10,240 bases of DNA from Moraxellaceae bacterium (GTDB lineage: Bacteria; Pseudomonadota; Gammaproteobacteria; Pseudomonadales; Moraxellaceae), in the NCBI GenBank assembly GCA_014378805.1, contig JACMMY010000182.1, forward strand, positions 1-10,240, in the 5' to 3' direction. Below the pieces are notes generated by a model, which made no database searches, was not told where the DNA came from, and worked only from the letters and a program-made list of their open reading frames with translations. How positions within the stretch are numbered: the first letter of the stretch is position 1; each line of letters starts with the position of its first letter. A program made the translations under genes and the position numbers. This document shows, one piece after another, positions 1 through 7,394 of the stretch.

Positions 1-63
1 ATCGGTCCAATCTTCATGATCAATCCGAAAAGAAACCGCATTCAATTATCCATTTCCGGTTAA
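1..63 (+). CDS. Possible 3' end of an upstream gene (partial)
   Basis: The first plus-strand frame is open from the window edge for 20 codons, ends in TAA at 61-63, and reads IGPIFMINPKRNRIQLSISG. The stop sits just before the promoter-like block at 70-98, a sensible place for a gene to end. The tail is too short to assign a family. The third frame is also open, from the edge to TAG at 118-120, and the minus strand offers a short open stretch starting near base 40, so the coding frame is not certain. If real, this is the gene to the left of the TniQ operon, where cargo or a targeting partner of the transposon would lie. Confidence 0.25.
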   Translation: MGPIFMINPKRNRIQLSISG

Positions 64-66
64 CAA

Positions 67-98
67 AACTTGAAACAAGTTGGTTAAAATTTTCTAAT
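67..98 (+). promoter_or_regulatory. Candidate promoter with overlapping inverted-repeat operator, upstream of the TnsD-like gene
   Basis: TTGAAA (70-75) and TCTAAT (93-98) are separated by 17 bp, each matching five of six bases of the sigma70 consensus. The -35 element is embedded in a perfect inverted repeat, AACTTG-AAA-CAAGTT (67-81). The hexamer GGTTAA flanks this block at 58-63 and 82-87. Such overlap suggests repression of this promoter by a dimeric regulator. The Xre protein encoded downstream is one candidate, but this palindrome differs from the one at its own promoter. Transcription would start near 105, leaving about 215 nt before the start codon at 322. Confidence 0.45.
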
Positions 99-321
99 TC
101 ATCAATTCTAGGTGCATATTAGGGCTGATTAAGTTAAGCAAGTCGTAAATCCGCAGATAAAATAATTGTCGAATGCCACAATTAGAAAATAATTAGCAAT
201 GGCTCAAGTATATTCGATATGAGATAACCAAAAGACCGACATTTACTGTTGAACAAAATCTAACCTGATTATCTTGACGTGTGAAAATATTATTGAACGT
301 GGACGAATATTACAGACATGA
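99..321 (+). other. Long leader / intergenic region before the TnsD-like gene
   Basis: No gene is seen here. The region is AT-rich. It holds one inverted repeat, TAATTGT (163-169) and ACAATTA (178-184) with an 8-nt centre, and a repeated nonamer AAAATAATT (159-167 and 186-194). A lone TTGACG (274-279) has no well-spaced -10 partner. The inverted repeat could be a small hairpin in the leader or a protein-binding site. I see no CRISPR repeat, tRNA or terminator. The left transposon end is not recognisable here. Confidence 0.4.
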
Positions 322-2118
322 ATGAAAGCCTTAAGCATGAACACCATCAATGACTTTTTTGGTAATTCAGCACTGCTATCATGGCTACCAGACGAGACAC
401 TATTCAGCCTAGCCAGTCGCCATCATTATTATTGGGGTCGAAGACTCAGTAGGCATACGAATCTGCTGCTATTTGGCCGTCCGAATGGTGGCAGCCAACA
501 TGATCTTCCTAGTTGTATCGATGAGTTTTCTAAACGCACTAAAGAACACTTCGGTACTGCCGTAACAATTTGCAAAGAACGCACGTTGCTCTGCTATTAC
601 AGTCGGTTCATGCAAGAAACTGAAATCGAAAATGCGATTGCAACGATGCGCAGTACGACAGTTGCTCATCTAAAACTCCGTTTAGGTATTCTCACCAGCA
701 GGTTTCGCGCCAATCATCCGCTCAAAGCATTCCCAGCATGTATGAAAAGTGACCGCGAATCTTATGGATGGGCTTACTGGCATCTACAGCATCAATATCC
801 AGGCGTTTGGATTTGTCCAATTCATGTAGTTCCACTTCTGGAATCCGATCTAAAAGCCAGTGGAGTTGAAAGATTTTTTTGGCACCTCCCAGATGAGAGC
901 CATCTTAGATCATGGACAAAGGAAGCTAGCGCCTTGTGCGACTCAGCGATGGAACATCTTGCTCGACTCGCAAACTTAACCATTCAAACGGTTCATCAAG
1001 AGCCCAGTGCTCAAATCGATTTGACGCGCCTACATCCAATTTATCGATTAGCGCTCGGAGAACGAAATTTATTAACTAAAAATGGCGGGCTTCAACTCAC
1101 AAACATTGCCAATGAATTTAAAAACCATGTCGAGTCAATAAGGGCACTTCCTGAGTTCATGGCGTTTCCGGCGACAGATCAAGAGGCGAGAAGCCAATTG
1201 ACGCGACAATTGCGAATGGCACGTGCAGGAACACACCCCTTGCGCCACATTGTCATGATTGACTGGCTCGTCGGCAATTTCGGAAGTTTTTCCGCAAGAT
1301 ACAATGAAAATGCTGTCGCGTCGGAATTGAGTAAACGTCCAATGCTTAGCGCTTCAGTATTGCCATTTGAATCTACTGAGCCGCCCCCTTCACAAGACGT
1401 CAGAAAATTGGAATTAGCGAAATTAATTCAAGAGGGCGGAAAGTCGATACGCGCAGCAGCAATCGAGATGCATATTGACACGGCGACGGCACTTGTTTGG
1501 GCAGCACAACTAGGTATAGAGGTTTCCCGTCGTCCCAAAAAACTAAAAGAGCAGCTTCGAAGAGATTTGGTAGAACAACTCAAATTAGGAGTAGGCAAAG
1601 ATATCGCAGCAAAAAACTTTCAGATATCTATTGTTACCGTAACACACGTTCTTCGCACCGAAATTGGCTTGCATGCTCAGTGGCAATACGCTCGATTTCA
1701 AGCCGCACAACATGCTGCTCGAGAAGCATGGGCAACGCTAATAAAGGGGAACGAAGAGCTAGGCGTAAAATTCATTCGCCACTTAGATCCTAGATCGTAT
1801 GCATGGTTATATCGAAATGATCGCGCCTGGTTAGCAGAGCATTCTCCAGCACGTCGCGTAGTAGCCGATCAACACAATACCAGCGTGCGCTGGGATCTGA
1901 GAGATATAGAATTATGTGCAGCAGTCGAACGAGCGGCTTTAGCTTTGTTGCCTACGATGGGTAGGCATAAGTTAATGATGTGGCACCTGTACCAGGCAAT
2001 ACCTGAACTTAAAGCAAAGCAATCGGCACTAAAGCAGCTACCCCTAACGCTGCGCGCCATCAAAGTCGCACTTCATCATCCCGTCTCAGCGAATAATCAA
2101 ATCGATTTAGCGAATTAA
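322..2118 (+). CDS. tnsD: TnsD-type TniQ family protein, site-specific target selector of a Tn7-like transposon
   Basis: The 598-aa product has the architecture of Tn7 TnsD, which binds a fixed chromosomal attachment site and recruits TnsC. The N-terminal TniQ domain contains LPDETLFSLASRHH (22-35) and the zinc-binding block around 137-168, with YWHLQHQYPGVWICPIH (152-168). A TnsD-type middle motif reads HPLRHIVMIDWLVG (305-318). Two helix-turn-helix-like segments follow (about 361-400 and 408-447), then a C-terminal domain with YAWLYRNDRAWL (493-504) and VRWDLRD (522-528). It is somewhat longer than the roughly 508-aa Tn7 protein. The first zinc ligand is Phe137 instead of Cys, while C140, C165 and H168 keep the family spacing. 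The start is uncertain: no clear ribosome site precedes 322, and ATG at 337 (residue 6), preceded by GAAAG, is an alternative. It is followed by the Xre and short TniQ genes on the same strand, and convergent to tnsABC. The natural target is unknown. Confidence 0.9.
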   Translation: MKALSMNTINDFFGNSALLSWLPDETLFSLASRHHYYWGRRLSRHTNLLLFGRPNGGSQHDLPSCIDEFSKRTKEHFGTAVTICKERTLLCYYSRFMQETEIENAIATMRSTTVAHLKLRLGILTSRFRANHPLKAFPACMKSDRESYGWAYWHLQHQYPGVWICPIHVVPLLESDLKASGVERFFWHLPDESHLRSWTKEASALCDSAMEHLARLANLTIQTVHQEPSAQIDLTRLHPIYRLALGERNLLTKNGGLQLTNIANEFKNHVESIRALPEFMAFPATDQEARSQLTRQLRMARAGTHPLRHIVMIDWLVGNFGSFSARYNENAVASELSKRPMLSASVLPFESTEPPPSQDVRKLELAKLIQEGGKSIRAAAIEMHIDTATALVWAAQLGIEVSRRPKKLKEQLRRDLVEQLKLGVGKDIAAKNFQISIVTVTHVLRTEIGLHAQWQYARFQAAQHAAREAWATLIKGNEELGVKFIRHLDPRSYAWLYRNDRAWLAEHSPARRVVADQHNTSVRWDLRDIELCAAVERAALALLPTMGRHKLMMWHLYQAIPELKAKQSALKQLPLTLRAIKVALHHPVSANNQIDLAN

Positions 2119-2141
2119 TTTCCAAGCACAAAATTCTTAGC

Positions 2142-2170
2142 TTGCATGCATTTATGCATTTTGATATGCT
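2142..2170 (+). promoter_or_regulatory. Promoter/operator of the Xre-tniQ pair
   Basis: Between the tnsD stop and the regulator's start lies the palindrome TGCAT-TT-ATGCA (2147-2158). It lies between a weak -35-like TTGCAT (2142-2147) and a -10-like TATGCT (2165-2170) that are 17 bp apart. Predicted initiation falls at about 2177, on the start codon itself. A 13-bp copy, ATGCATTTATGCA, recurs at 2344-2356 inside the regulator gene. The placement fits autorepression by the encoded Xre protein. The promoter hexamers are weak on their own; the palindrome and its duplication are the stronger evidence. Confidence 0.5.
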
Positions 2171-2176
2171 TAAAAT

Positions 2177-2545
2177 ATGCAAAATTCAGAGCTTAAATCG
2201 CGTGCACTATACGCTGCAAAGGTATTTCGGTCACTTGAACTAAATCAAGATGACATCGCATTATCAATTGGCGCCAGTCAGTCCCAGGTTAGTCGCATTT
2301 TAAGCGGCAATGCCATTCGATCTTCTAGACTGTTTGAAGAAATATGCATTTATGCAGAAAATTTGAATAAGAAAACATCTTCTGAAGCCATTCGCTCGAA
2401 TAAAGAACTAGTCGACGCACTTGCTGACACATGGGATGGCACGCCCGCACATTCAAAGGCACTAGCGTCCGTCATTCGATCTTTAGCAGTTTTAAGCTCA
2501 CCTGAAGTTAAAGTACTCTCATTGAAATCGAAAGTCTCAAAATGA
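2177..2545 (+). CDS. Xre/Cro-type helix-turn-helix regulator in the TniQ operon
   Basis: The 122-aa protein carries one helix-turn-helix: NQDDIALSIGASQSQVSRILSG (23-44), with SQSQVSRIL as the recognition helix, as in lambda Cro/C1-like and Xre proteins. A C-terminal segment with a DTWDGTPAHSKALASVIRSL motif (84-103) may mediate dimerisation; its role is not known to me. The start ATG at 2177 has no Shine-Dalgarno sequence, and the predicted transcript starts at or near this codon, so the mRNA may be leaderless. No better in-frame start is present. Its stop codon overlaps the start of the second tniQ gene (ATGA, 2542-2545), implying translational coupling. The likely role is repression of its own operon through the palindrome at 2146-2159. 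Xre-family regulators adjacent to tniQ are known in type I-F3 CRISPR-associated Tn7 elements, which makes the pairing noteworthy. Confidence 0.85.
   Translation: MQNSELKSRALYAAKVFRSLELNQDDIALSIGASQSQVSRILSGNAIRSSRLFEEICIYAENLNKKTSSEAIRSNKELVDALADTWDGTPAHSKALASVIRSLAVLSSPEVKVLSLKSKVSK
2344..2356 (+). promoter_or_regulatory. Intragenic copy of the Xre operator-like palindrome
   Basis: ATGCATTTATGCA inside the regulator gene (coding for residues around CIYA, 57-60) is identical to the 13 bases at 2146-2158 in its promoter. The centres are 198 bp apart, a distance compatible with cooperative binding through a DNA loop or with a roadblock to transcription. An exact 13-mer recurrence at such close range is unlikely by chance, though function is inferred only from sequence identity and symmetry. 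Confidence 0.4.
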
Positions 2546-3861
2546 TCATTACTCCATCACCTATGCCAGACGAATTGGCAGAATCGTATTTTGGGCGTGT
2601 AATCCGGCTAAATGGCTTACGTAATGAAAAAGAAGCGTTAAAGGTATTTGCGGAATGGGCGAAATTTCCCGAAGACGTAGATCATAAGATATATCACATT
2701 GAATATTTAAGTCTCATGGCGCAAATGAGTCTGCCAGAATTTGTTTGTAGGCATACGACACTGCCATTTCGAAGATCCATAGCCTCGTACTACCCAAACC
2801 TCTCTCACGGCAGCACAGAAAACTACTCCATGCTTAAATGGACGGGTATGCGCCCAACTCGACCAGGCGCTTATTTTTGTCCCGCGTGTATAAAAGACGA
2901 TCAAGAAACAATGGGTATGAGTTATTGGCGCCGAGACCATCAATTGCAGGGCGTAATGTCGTGCGAAAAACATCACACAGCACTGAGTTACACAGGTGAC
3001 AAAGGCGCTTTTCTTAAAGCGCCATCAACTAAATTTAAATCTATCAATGCCATCAATGAAACCTGGGCGAAATCAATAATAGAGAACACGTATATTCAAC
3101 AATATCTCACGATCTCACGTGAACTACTTAAATCGGATAAACCGATTGATGTAAAAATCGTCCGCAATGTTTTAAGGAGTAGAACTGAAGACAAAGGTTG
3201 GTCGATAAAAAATGGGAAATGTGAAAAACCGTTATTGAGCGACCTTGTTGCACGTTCCTTCCCTAGAGAATGGCTGGCGACCGTGTTTCCAGATTTACTC
3301 GACAAAAAACTGGGCGAAAAGATGCATAAGATGGATGGCGTCGTTTACCTATCGACCTTATCTTCATCAGTAGCGGCCTATGTTTTAGCGAGCTGCGTAT
3401 TATTTGAAAATGCTGATGAGGCGTTGAACGCTCTTGTAAATCCCTCAATTGAAACAACGGAGAAACGAGTACGTAACACTGAAATTGCGATAAATGAAGA
3501 CCAGTTACAAGCAGCATACATTCGAGCCAAAGGCCAATATGCTGTTCTGCAATTTGAGATATCAGAAAATAGATGGCATATTTTTAATCGCCTCCGCGCC
3601 ATGGGGCTTCCCAATCTCAAAGATTCAGATCGGCAATCTACTCTGAACGCGGCAACTGCTTTTTTTGTTGAGAAACGATCCCTATCTGATAGTGCATTAA
3701 TCGGGAAAATTAGTATTGAAACGCTAGAAGACTTCATTCGGCAAGTGGGAAATTCCTTTACGGCGACCCTAATGGAAATGAAGCCACAGGGAGGCCGAGG
3801 AACAGGGGTAGCGCGTATTAAGCCACTTACACCTTTTGAGGCAATTGCAATGGCAGGTTAA
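2542..3861 (+). CDS. tniQ: Short TniQ family transposition protein (second TniQ)
   Basis: The 439-aa protein is a TniQ family member, the adaptor that connects a target-recognition module to the TnsC ATPase. The N-terminus PMPDELAESYFGRVIRLNGL (7-26) is the usual TniQ opening. The zinc finger is complete, with C113, C116, C141 and H144, around GMSYWRRDHQLQGVMSCEKH (125-144). The C-terminal half has helical, HTH-like stretches (about 205-245 and 320-370) but lacks the long TnsD DNA-binding tail. Its length is close to that of TniQ proteins in type I-F CRISPR-associated transposons, where TniQ binds Cascade. No cas genes are seen in this window, so its partner is unknown. Translation is coupled to the upstream regulator by ATGA overlap, so it should be produced under Xre control. 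The gene ends with TAATAA just 21 bp from the convergent tnsC stop. Confidence 0.88.
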   Translation: MIITPSPMPDELAESYFGRVIRLNGLRNEKEALKVFAEWAKFPEDVDHKIYHIEYLSLMAQMSLPEFVCRHTTLPFRRSIASYYPNLSHGSTENYSMLKWTGMRPTRPGAYFCPACIKDDQETMGMSYWRRDHQLQGVMSCEKHHTALSYTGDKGAFLKAPSTKFKSINAINETWAKSIIENTYIQQYLTISRELLKSDKPIDVKIVRNVLRSRTEDKGWSIKNGKCEKPLLSDLVARSFPREWLATVFPDLLDKKLGEKMHKMDGVVYLSTLSSSVAAYVLASCVLFENADEALNALVNPSIETTEKRVRNTEIAINEDQLQAAYIRAKGQYAVLQFEISENRWHIFNRLRAMGLPNLKDSDRQSTLNAATAFFVEKRSLSDSALIGKISIETLEDFIRQVGNSFTATLMEMKPQGGRGTGVARIKPLTPFEAIAMAG

Positions 3862-3882
3862 TAAACATCGCAAATGCAAAAA
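3862..3882. other. 21-bp convergent gap between tniQ and tnsC
   Basis: The plus-strand TniQ operon and the minus-strand tnsABC operon meet here tail to tail. No hairpin followed by a U-run is visible on either strand, so transcripts from the two sides probably run into each other and overlap as antisense RNA. Confidence 0.5.
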
Positions 3883-5148
3883 CTAAAGATTGAGTTGTGC
3901 AGTCCAAAAAGCTCCCCAAAAACCGTCATCACGTTGAACCAAGTCTTCATACTGCGACATACGCTGTGGATCTTTAGAACGTAAAGCAGCAATTGCCGGT
4001 TTTAATATCGCTAAATATTTGTCTGAAGCTCTTTGAAAATCTTCGATTCGCAGATCATCTGTTTTCCGTTCAAATGCGACTCGATGTGCGGCGATCCAAA
4101 GTGCGATGATTATTCGTGGTATTCCGCCGGACAACTCAATAATCAACTCAGCTAAACTGTCAGTTAAGGGTAACGGTTTTAATACATATTGGTATTCAAA
4201 AAGTTTAGGCAAAAAAATTTCCCTAAATCGACTCTCTGTCGCGCTCTCAAAATGCGCAATATGATGATAGCCAATGGTGGTCAATCTTTGCGAAGTACTC
4301 AGACGCTTTGTTAGCGCACCAATTCCTTCAGGCGTTCCAGTTAGCAAGAGTGGAATTTGCCAAATATTGGTGAGACTTAGTATCCACCGCAATGCCGCGT
4401 CTTCTACGATACTTAATTCAAGATTGCCATCAGCATTTTTTCTCTTTCGTCTTCTTTCAAGGCTCGATAGTTTGAAAAAATTCTGAATTTCGTCCAGATG
4501 CAGTAAGCCTAGAAAATGACTAGAGGCGACTTGACGCCATTCGTCAAGCATTTGCATTCCATTGCGCCTGCTTATACTTAGCGACGCTGAGAACCGTTTT
4601 CCTTGCGTAACACGATCCCATTCCATCATCAAATTTGCTGCAAGGTCGGCTGTACGACCTGTCGAGGCGACATCGGTAGACATCCACACAACTTGAGATT
4701 GGCCTCCTGAAATCTGAGGAAATTTTTCATGGTGAATAATTTGACTTGGATAGATGGTCAACCCGCGTGATACTGCTTCAGTTTTTCCCGAGCCCGAGAT
4801 ACCAACGGCAACAGCGGAAGTGGCTGGCGATCGCGGCACTTTGATATTCCCCGGTTCACCACCGACAATGTTCCACGTGCTAGCAAAAGACGGGTCACGA
4901 TATCGATAGCCCTGACGGATCATTAGATCTGAAGTGGAGAACAAATTCGCCCCTTCCTGAAACGGAATATGCAAATCTCTGACACTCATCAGGTAATGTA
5001 GGCGTATATAAAGCGGCATTCCTTTCAAATTTTGAGGAAGCGGTGGAAAATGCGCCAGTGATCGCAAAATTTCAAGAGGGGATAAGATGGGGCCGAGGCC
5101 CCTAGTTAAAATATTCCCTCGGTATGGGTCATCGTGATTCATCGCCAT
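3883..5148 (-). CDS. tnsC: TnsC, AAA+ ATPase regulator of Tn7-like transposition
   Basis: The protein (about 421 aa) is an AAA+ ATPase that links target selectors to the TnsAB transposase and imposes target immunity in Tn7-type systems. A Walker A loop reads GISGSGKTE (residues about 116-124). Walker B is LLHLDEIQ (about 215-222). A sensor-like LLTGTPEG follows (about 265-272). Upstream of Walker A lies the usual TnsC N-terminal region. It is shorter than Tn7 TnsC (555 aa). The start overlaps the tnsB stop: TGATG places ATG at 5148. An AAGGGCG ribosome site lies about 8 bases upstream, inside tnsB. A GTG one codon earlier and an ATG two codons later are alternatives. As the last gene of the tnsABC operon, it ends facing the short tniQ. 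Confidence 0.93.
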   Translation of the reverse strand: MAMNHDDPYRGNILTRGLGPILSPLEILRSLAHFPPLPQNLKGMPLYIRLHYLMSVRDLHIPFQEGANLFSTSDLMIRQGYRYRDPSFASTWNIVGGEPGNIKVPRSPATSAVAVGISGSGKTEAVSRGLTIYPSQIIHHEKFPQISGGQSQVVWMSTDVASTGRTADLAANLMMEWDRVTQGKRFSASLSISRRNGMQMLDEWRQVASSHFLGLLHLDEIQNFFKLSSLERRRKRKNADGNLELSIVEDAALRWILSLTNIWQIPLLLTGTPEGIGALTKRLSTSQRLTTIGYHHIAHFESATESRFREIFLPKLFEYQYVLKPLPLTDSLAELIIELSGGIPRIIIALWIAAHRVAFERKTDDLRIEDFQRASDKYLAILKPAIAALRSKDPQRMSQYEDLVQRDDGFWGAFWTAQLNL

Positions 5149-7394
5149 CACACTTCGCCCTTGTTTGCTGTCAGCATCACTTCTCTCATCATCTCCATGT
5201 ATGCCTGTTCAGATTCATTTTCAGTTTTTTCAGAGTGTAGATTTCCCCCCTCAATACCCGCAACATCTCGTTTTGCATCGATCGACACTTCAATCTGACG
5301 TGATTCAGTCATGCTTGGAAGCGTTCCTTTATATTTAGAGATTGCCTCCTCGGTTTGTATTTTCGCGCTGGAAATAAGTGCATCAATCCGCTGTCTGCTA
5401 ATTATTTTTTGCAATACATTTAAGTGTTCATACTCTGGGTTGTTTATCTTCCCCACCATGAAGGCATCTAACACCTCATCCATCGTTTGCTCATTTGATG
5501 CCAGTGTCTGCTGAGAAAGCCGCAAATCCAGCAAGCCAGATCCATTTATATTGGGGGTCCAAATACGAGACACTGATCCTGGAAAATAACTGGCATTAAT
5601 GTCACAACTGCCAAAATTTCTTGCGCGCGCGGTCCACTGCTGCTCATTCACTATGTCAGATTCATACTGCAGTCCGACGAAACGAACACCTTTTCTCGTC
5701 ACTTTAGCAACTGCATTTGGCAATAAATCGGTTATCAATTGCGACTGTTGAAATGCCCGCCTGGTTCCAATGCCAACCGCATGACCCCATCGCCAGAGTC
5801 CTGCAGGGCTTGGCATAACACCTGCTGCGATCATATGCGTATCCAACCTTTTGACTCGATCCGCGGTCAGGTTATATTCGGCAAATATCGTGTGCAGGAA
5901 ATTAGTGTATTCACTAATAGTAAACACAGCTTCAGTCGGGTCAAATCGTCTCAGTTCATATTCTTTACGCCGAGCATCAATTGCTCCTGGTACCCATAAA
6001 TATTGCTTGTCTTTTTCTATGCGATGCAAAACTTCGACTAGCCCCTTTAGATCTGGTCTATAAGGGGGAGCGTAGCTCATGCATGGGATCAGCCTCATCC
6101 CCGTAATGCTCGCCGCACGGGACAAGTATTCGCCACGATCACACATCAACACAACGGGGAGCGTTGGAAAAGGTTGAAGTGAAAGAATCGGCTGATAACT
6201 CCATAAATCAGCAATTAAATTTGGATCGGTGACTGCAGAAAAAAGGCTGATTTTTGCCATATCCCAGCTCGGTCCTACTAAGCAAACATAAAATCCGACA
6301 ATAGCAGTGGACCACACATCCACAATCAGATATACAACTGGTCGTCCAATAATCCATGCGCGATTCACACTGGATCTAAGATAAATGTCTCCGATCGTTG
6401 AATCGATTGCCCAAGTGTGGCCTGGACCAGCGACACCTTTCCAATTACTCGCTGTTAAACCTCGATGACTACGTAGATAATGCCCTTTTGTCGTTTTTTC
6501 CAGTAACCTTGCCATCCGAGGTATATCAACATTTAAAACACGACGGACCTGACTCCGATTTGGATATTCGCCTTTGACTAATTCACAAGGACTTAGCTCT
6601 CCGTTCACTTGACGATATCTTTTTACGAAATGGCTATTAATAATTTGTATGTACCGCGCGGGGAAGTCTGGTTTCGGAACAGGAATTTTTTTATCAGCAG
6701 CCATGATTTGAAGCCGCCATACTGAATTCATTCCAGGTTGTTCAAGAGGATTTGTTTTTCCGTTTTCCGGCAAAAGCCTCTCTCTTGTCGATTTTCTTCC
6801 GGCTTTCTTCCTCCCACCCGGATCGCAGGGTCGAAGAATATTTGGAGCACCACACCTGTCTCTGCGCGGCCTGAGACTTCGTTCATTAAATCCGAATCTA
6901 CACAACAGAGACCATAGTCGGTAGATCAACGCTCGACTCAATCCACTCGATTTCATCGCCATTTTTACCAGATCACTAAGTCCTTTGAAAGCAATGATAG
7001 AGTCTCTTAAATTATCAAATTCAAGAAAACAGCGCATGGCGATTAATCGCAATGCAAAACGTTCATCATCAGATTCACTCATTGGTTTAAAATAAACCGA
7101 TTCATGTTCGATATCGACATTCTGAATATGCCCTTGACTATCTAATATCTCGATTTCCTTTATTTCCGCCCAAATCAAGTCTCCGACATTGGGCAATGGC
7201 GCTTTTTTTCGCGGATTTTTTGACACTGCCAATCGCCGCCTGCCACCACGATTTTTTTCTATATAGTCTTTATTGTCGATTTTGACCAAAGCTATTTGGC
7301 CAGTTCTTCGCTCAACTAATATGATTCTGAAGACTCCGGATTCCGCCTCAGATGACGATGAAATTCGAATTGTTTGGTTATGTACTAAATCCAT
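5148..7394 (-). CDS. tnsB: TnsB, DDE (RNase H-fold) transposase of a Tn7-like transposon
   Basis: TnsB binds the transposon ends, cleaves the 3' strands and joins them to target DNA. I chose ATG at 7394 (748 aa, MDLVHNQTIR), preceded by GGAGGT four bases upstream; the longer reading frame back to 7523 merely overlaps tnsA. The integrase core (about 325-455) shows the catalytic triad: D331 in WAIDST, D419 in LMCDRGEY, and E454 in LKGLVEVLHRIEK. The N-terminal half (1-300) is the end-binding region. A Mu-transposase-like beta-barrel follows the core, with LLPNAVAKVTRKGVRFVGL (557-575). The last 60 residues are charged and probably disordered, ending MREVMLTANKGEV; in Tn7-like elements such tails contact TnsC. 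It overlaps tnsA by 10 bases and tnsC by 1-4 bases, so the three are translationally linked. Confidence 0.95.
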   Translation of the reverse strand: MDLVHNQTIRISSSSEAESGVFRIILVERRTGQIALVKIDNKDYIEKNRGGRRRLAVSKNPRKKAPLPNVGDLIWAEIKEIEILDSQGHIQNVDIEHESVYFKPMSESDDERFALRLIAMRCFLEFDNLRDSIIAFKGLSDLVKMAMKSSGLSRALIYRLWSLLCRFGFNERSLRPRRDRCGAPNILRPCDPGGRKKAGRKSTRERLLPENGKTNPLEQPGMNSVWRLQIMAADKKIPVPKPDFPARYIQIINSHFVKRYRQVNGELSPCELVKGEYPNRSQVRRVLNVDIPRMARLLEKTTKGHYLRSHRGLTASNWKGVAGPGHTWAIDSTIGDIYLRSSVNRAWIIGRPVVYLIVDVWSTAIVGFYVCLVGPSWDMAKISLFSAVTDPNLIADLWSYQPILSLQPFPTLPVVLMCDRGEYLSRAASITGMRLIPCMSYAPPYRPDLKGLVEVLHRIEKDKQYLWVPGAIDARRKEYELRRFDPTEAVFTISEYTNFLHTIFAEYNLTADRVKRLDTHMIAAGVMPSPAGLWRWGHAVGIGTRRAFQQSQLITDLLPNAVAKVTRKGVRFVGLQYESDIVNEQQWTARARNFGSCDINASYFPGSVSRIWTPNINGSGLLDLRLSQQTLASNEQTMDEVLDAFMVGKINNPEYEHLNVLQKIISRQRIDALISSAKIQTEEAISKYKGTLPSMTESRQIEVSIDAKRDVAGIEGGNLHSEKTENESEQAYMEMMREVMLTANKGEV

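Noticed and set aside
1..321. CRISPR array or atypical CRISPR repeat near the TniQ operon
   Set aside because: I looked because TniQ-Xre pairs occur in CRISPR-associated transposons. No 28-bp-class repeat with spacer-sized intervals is present here or in 8282-8720.
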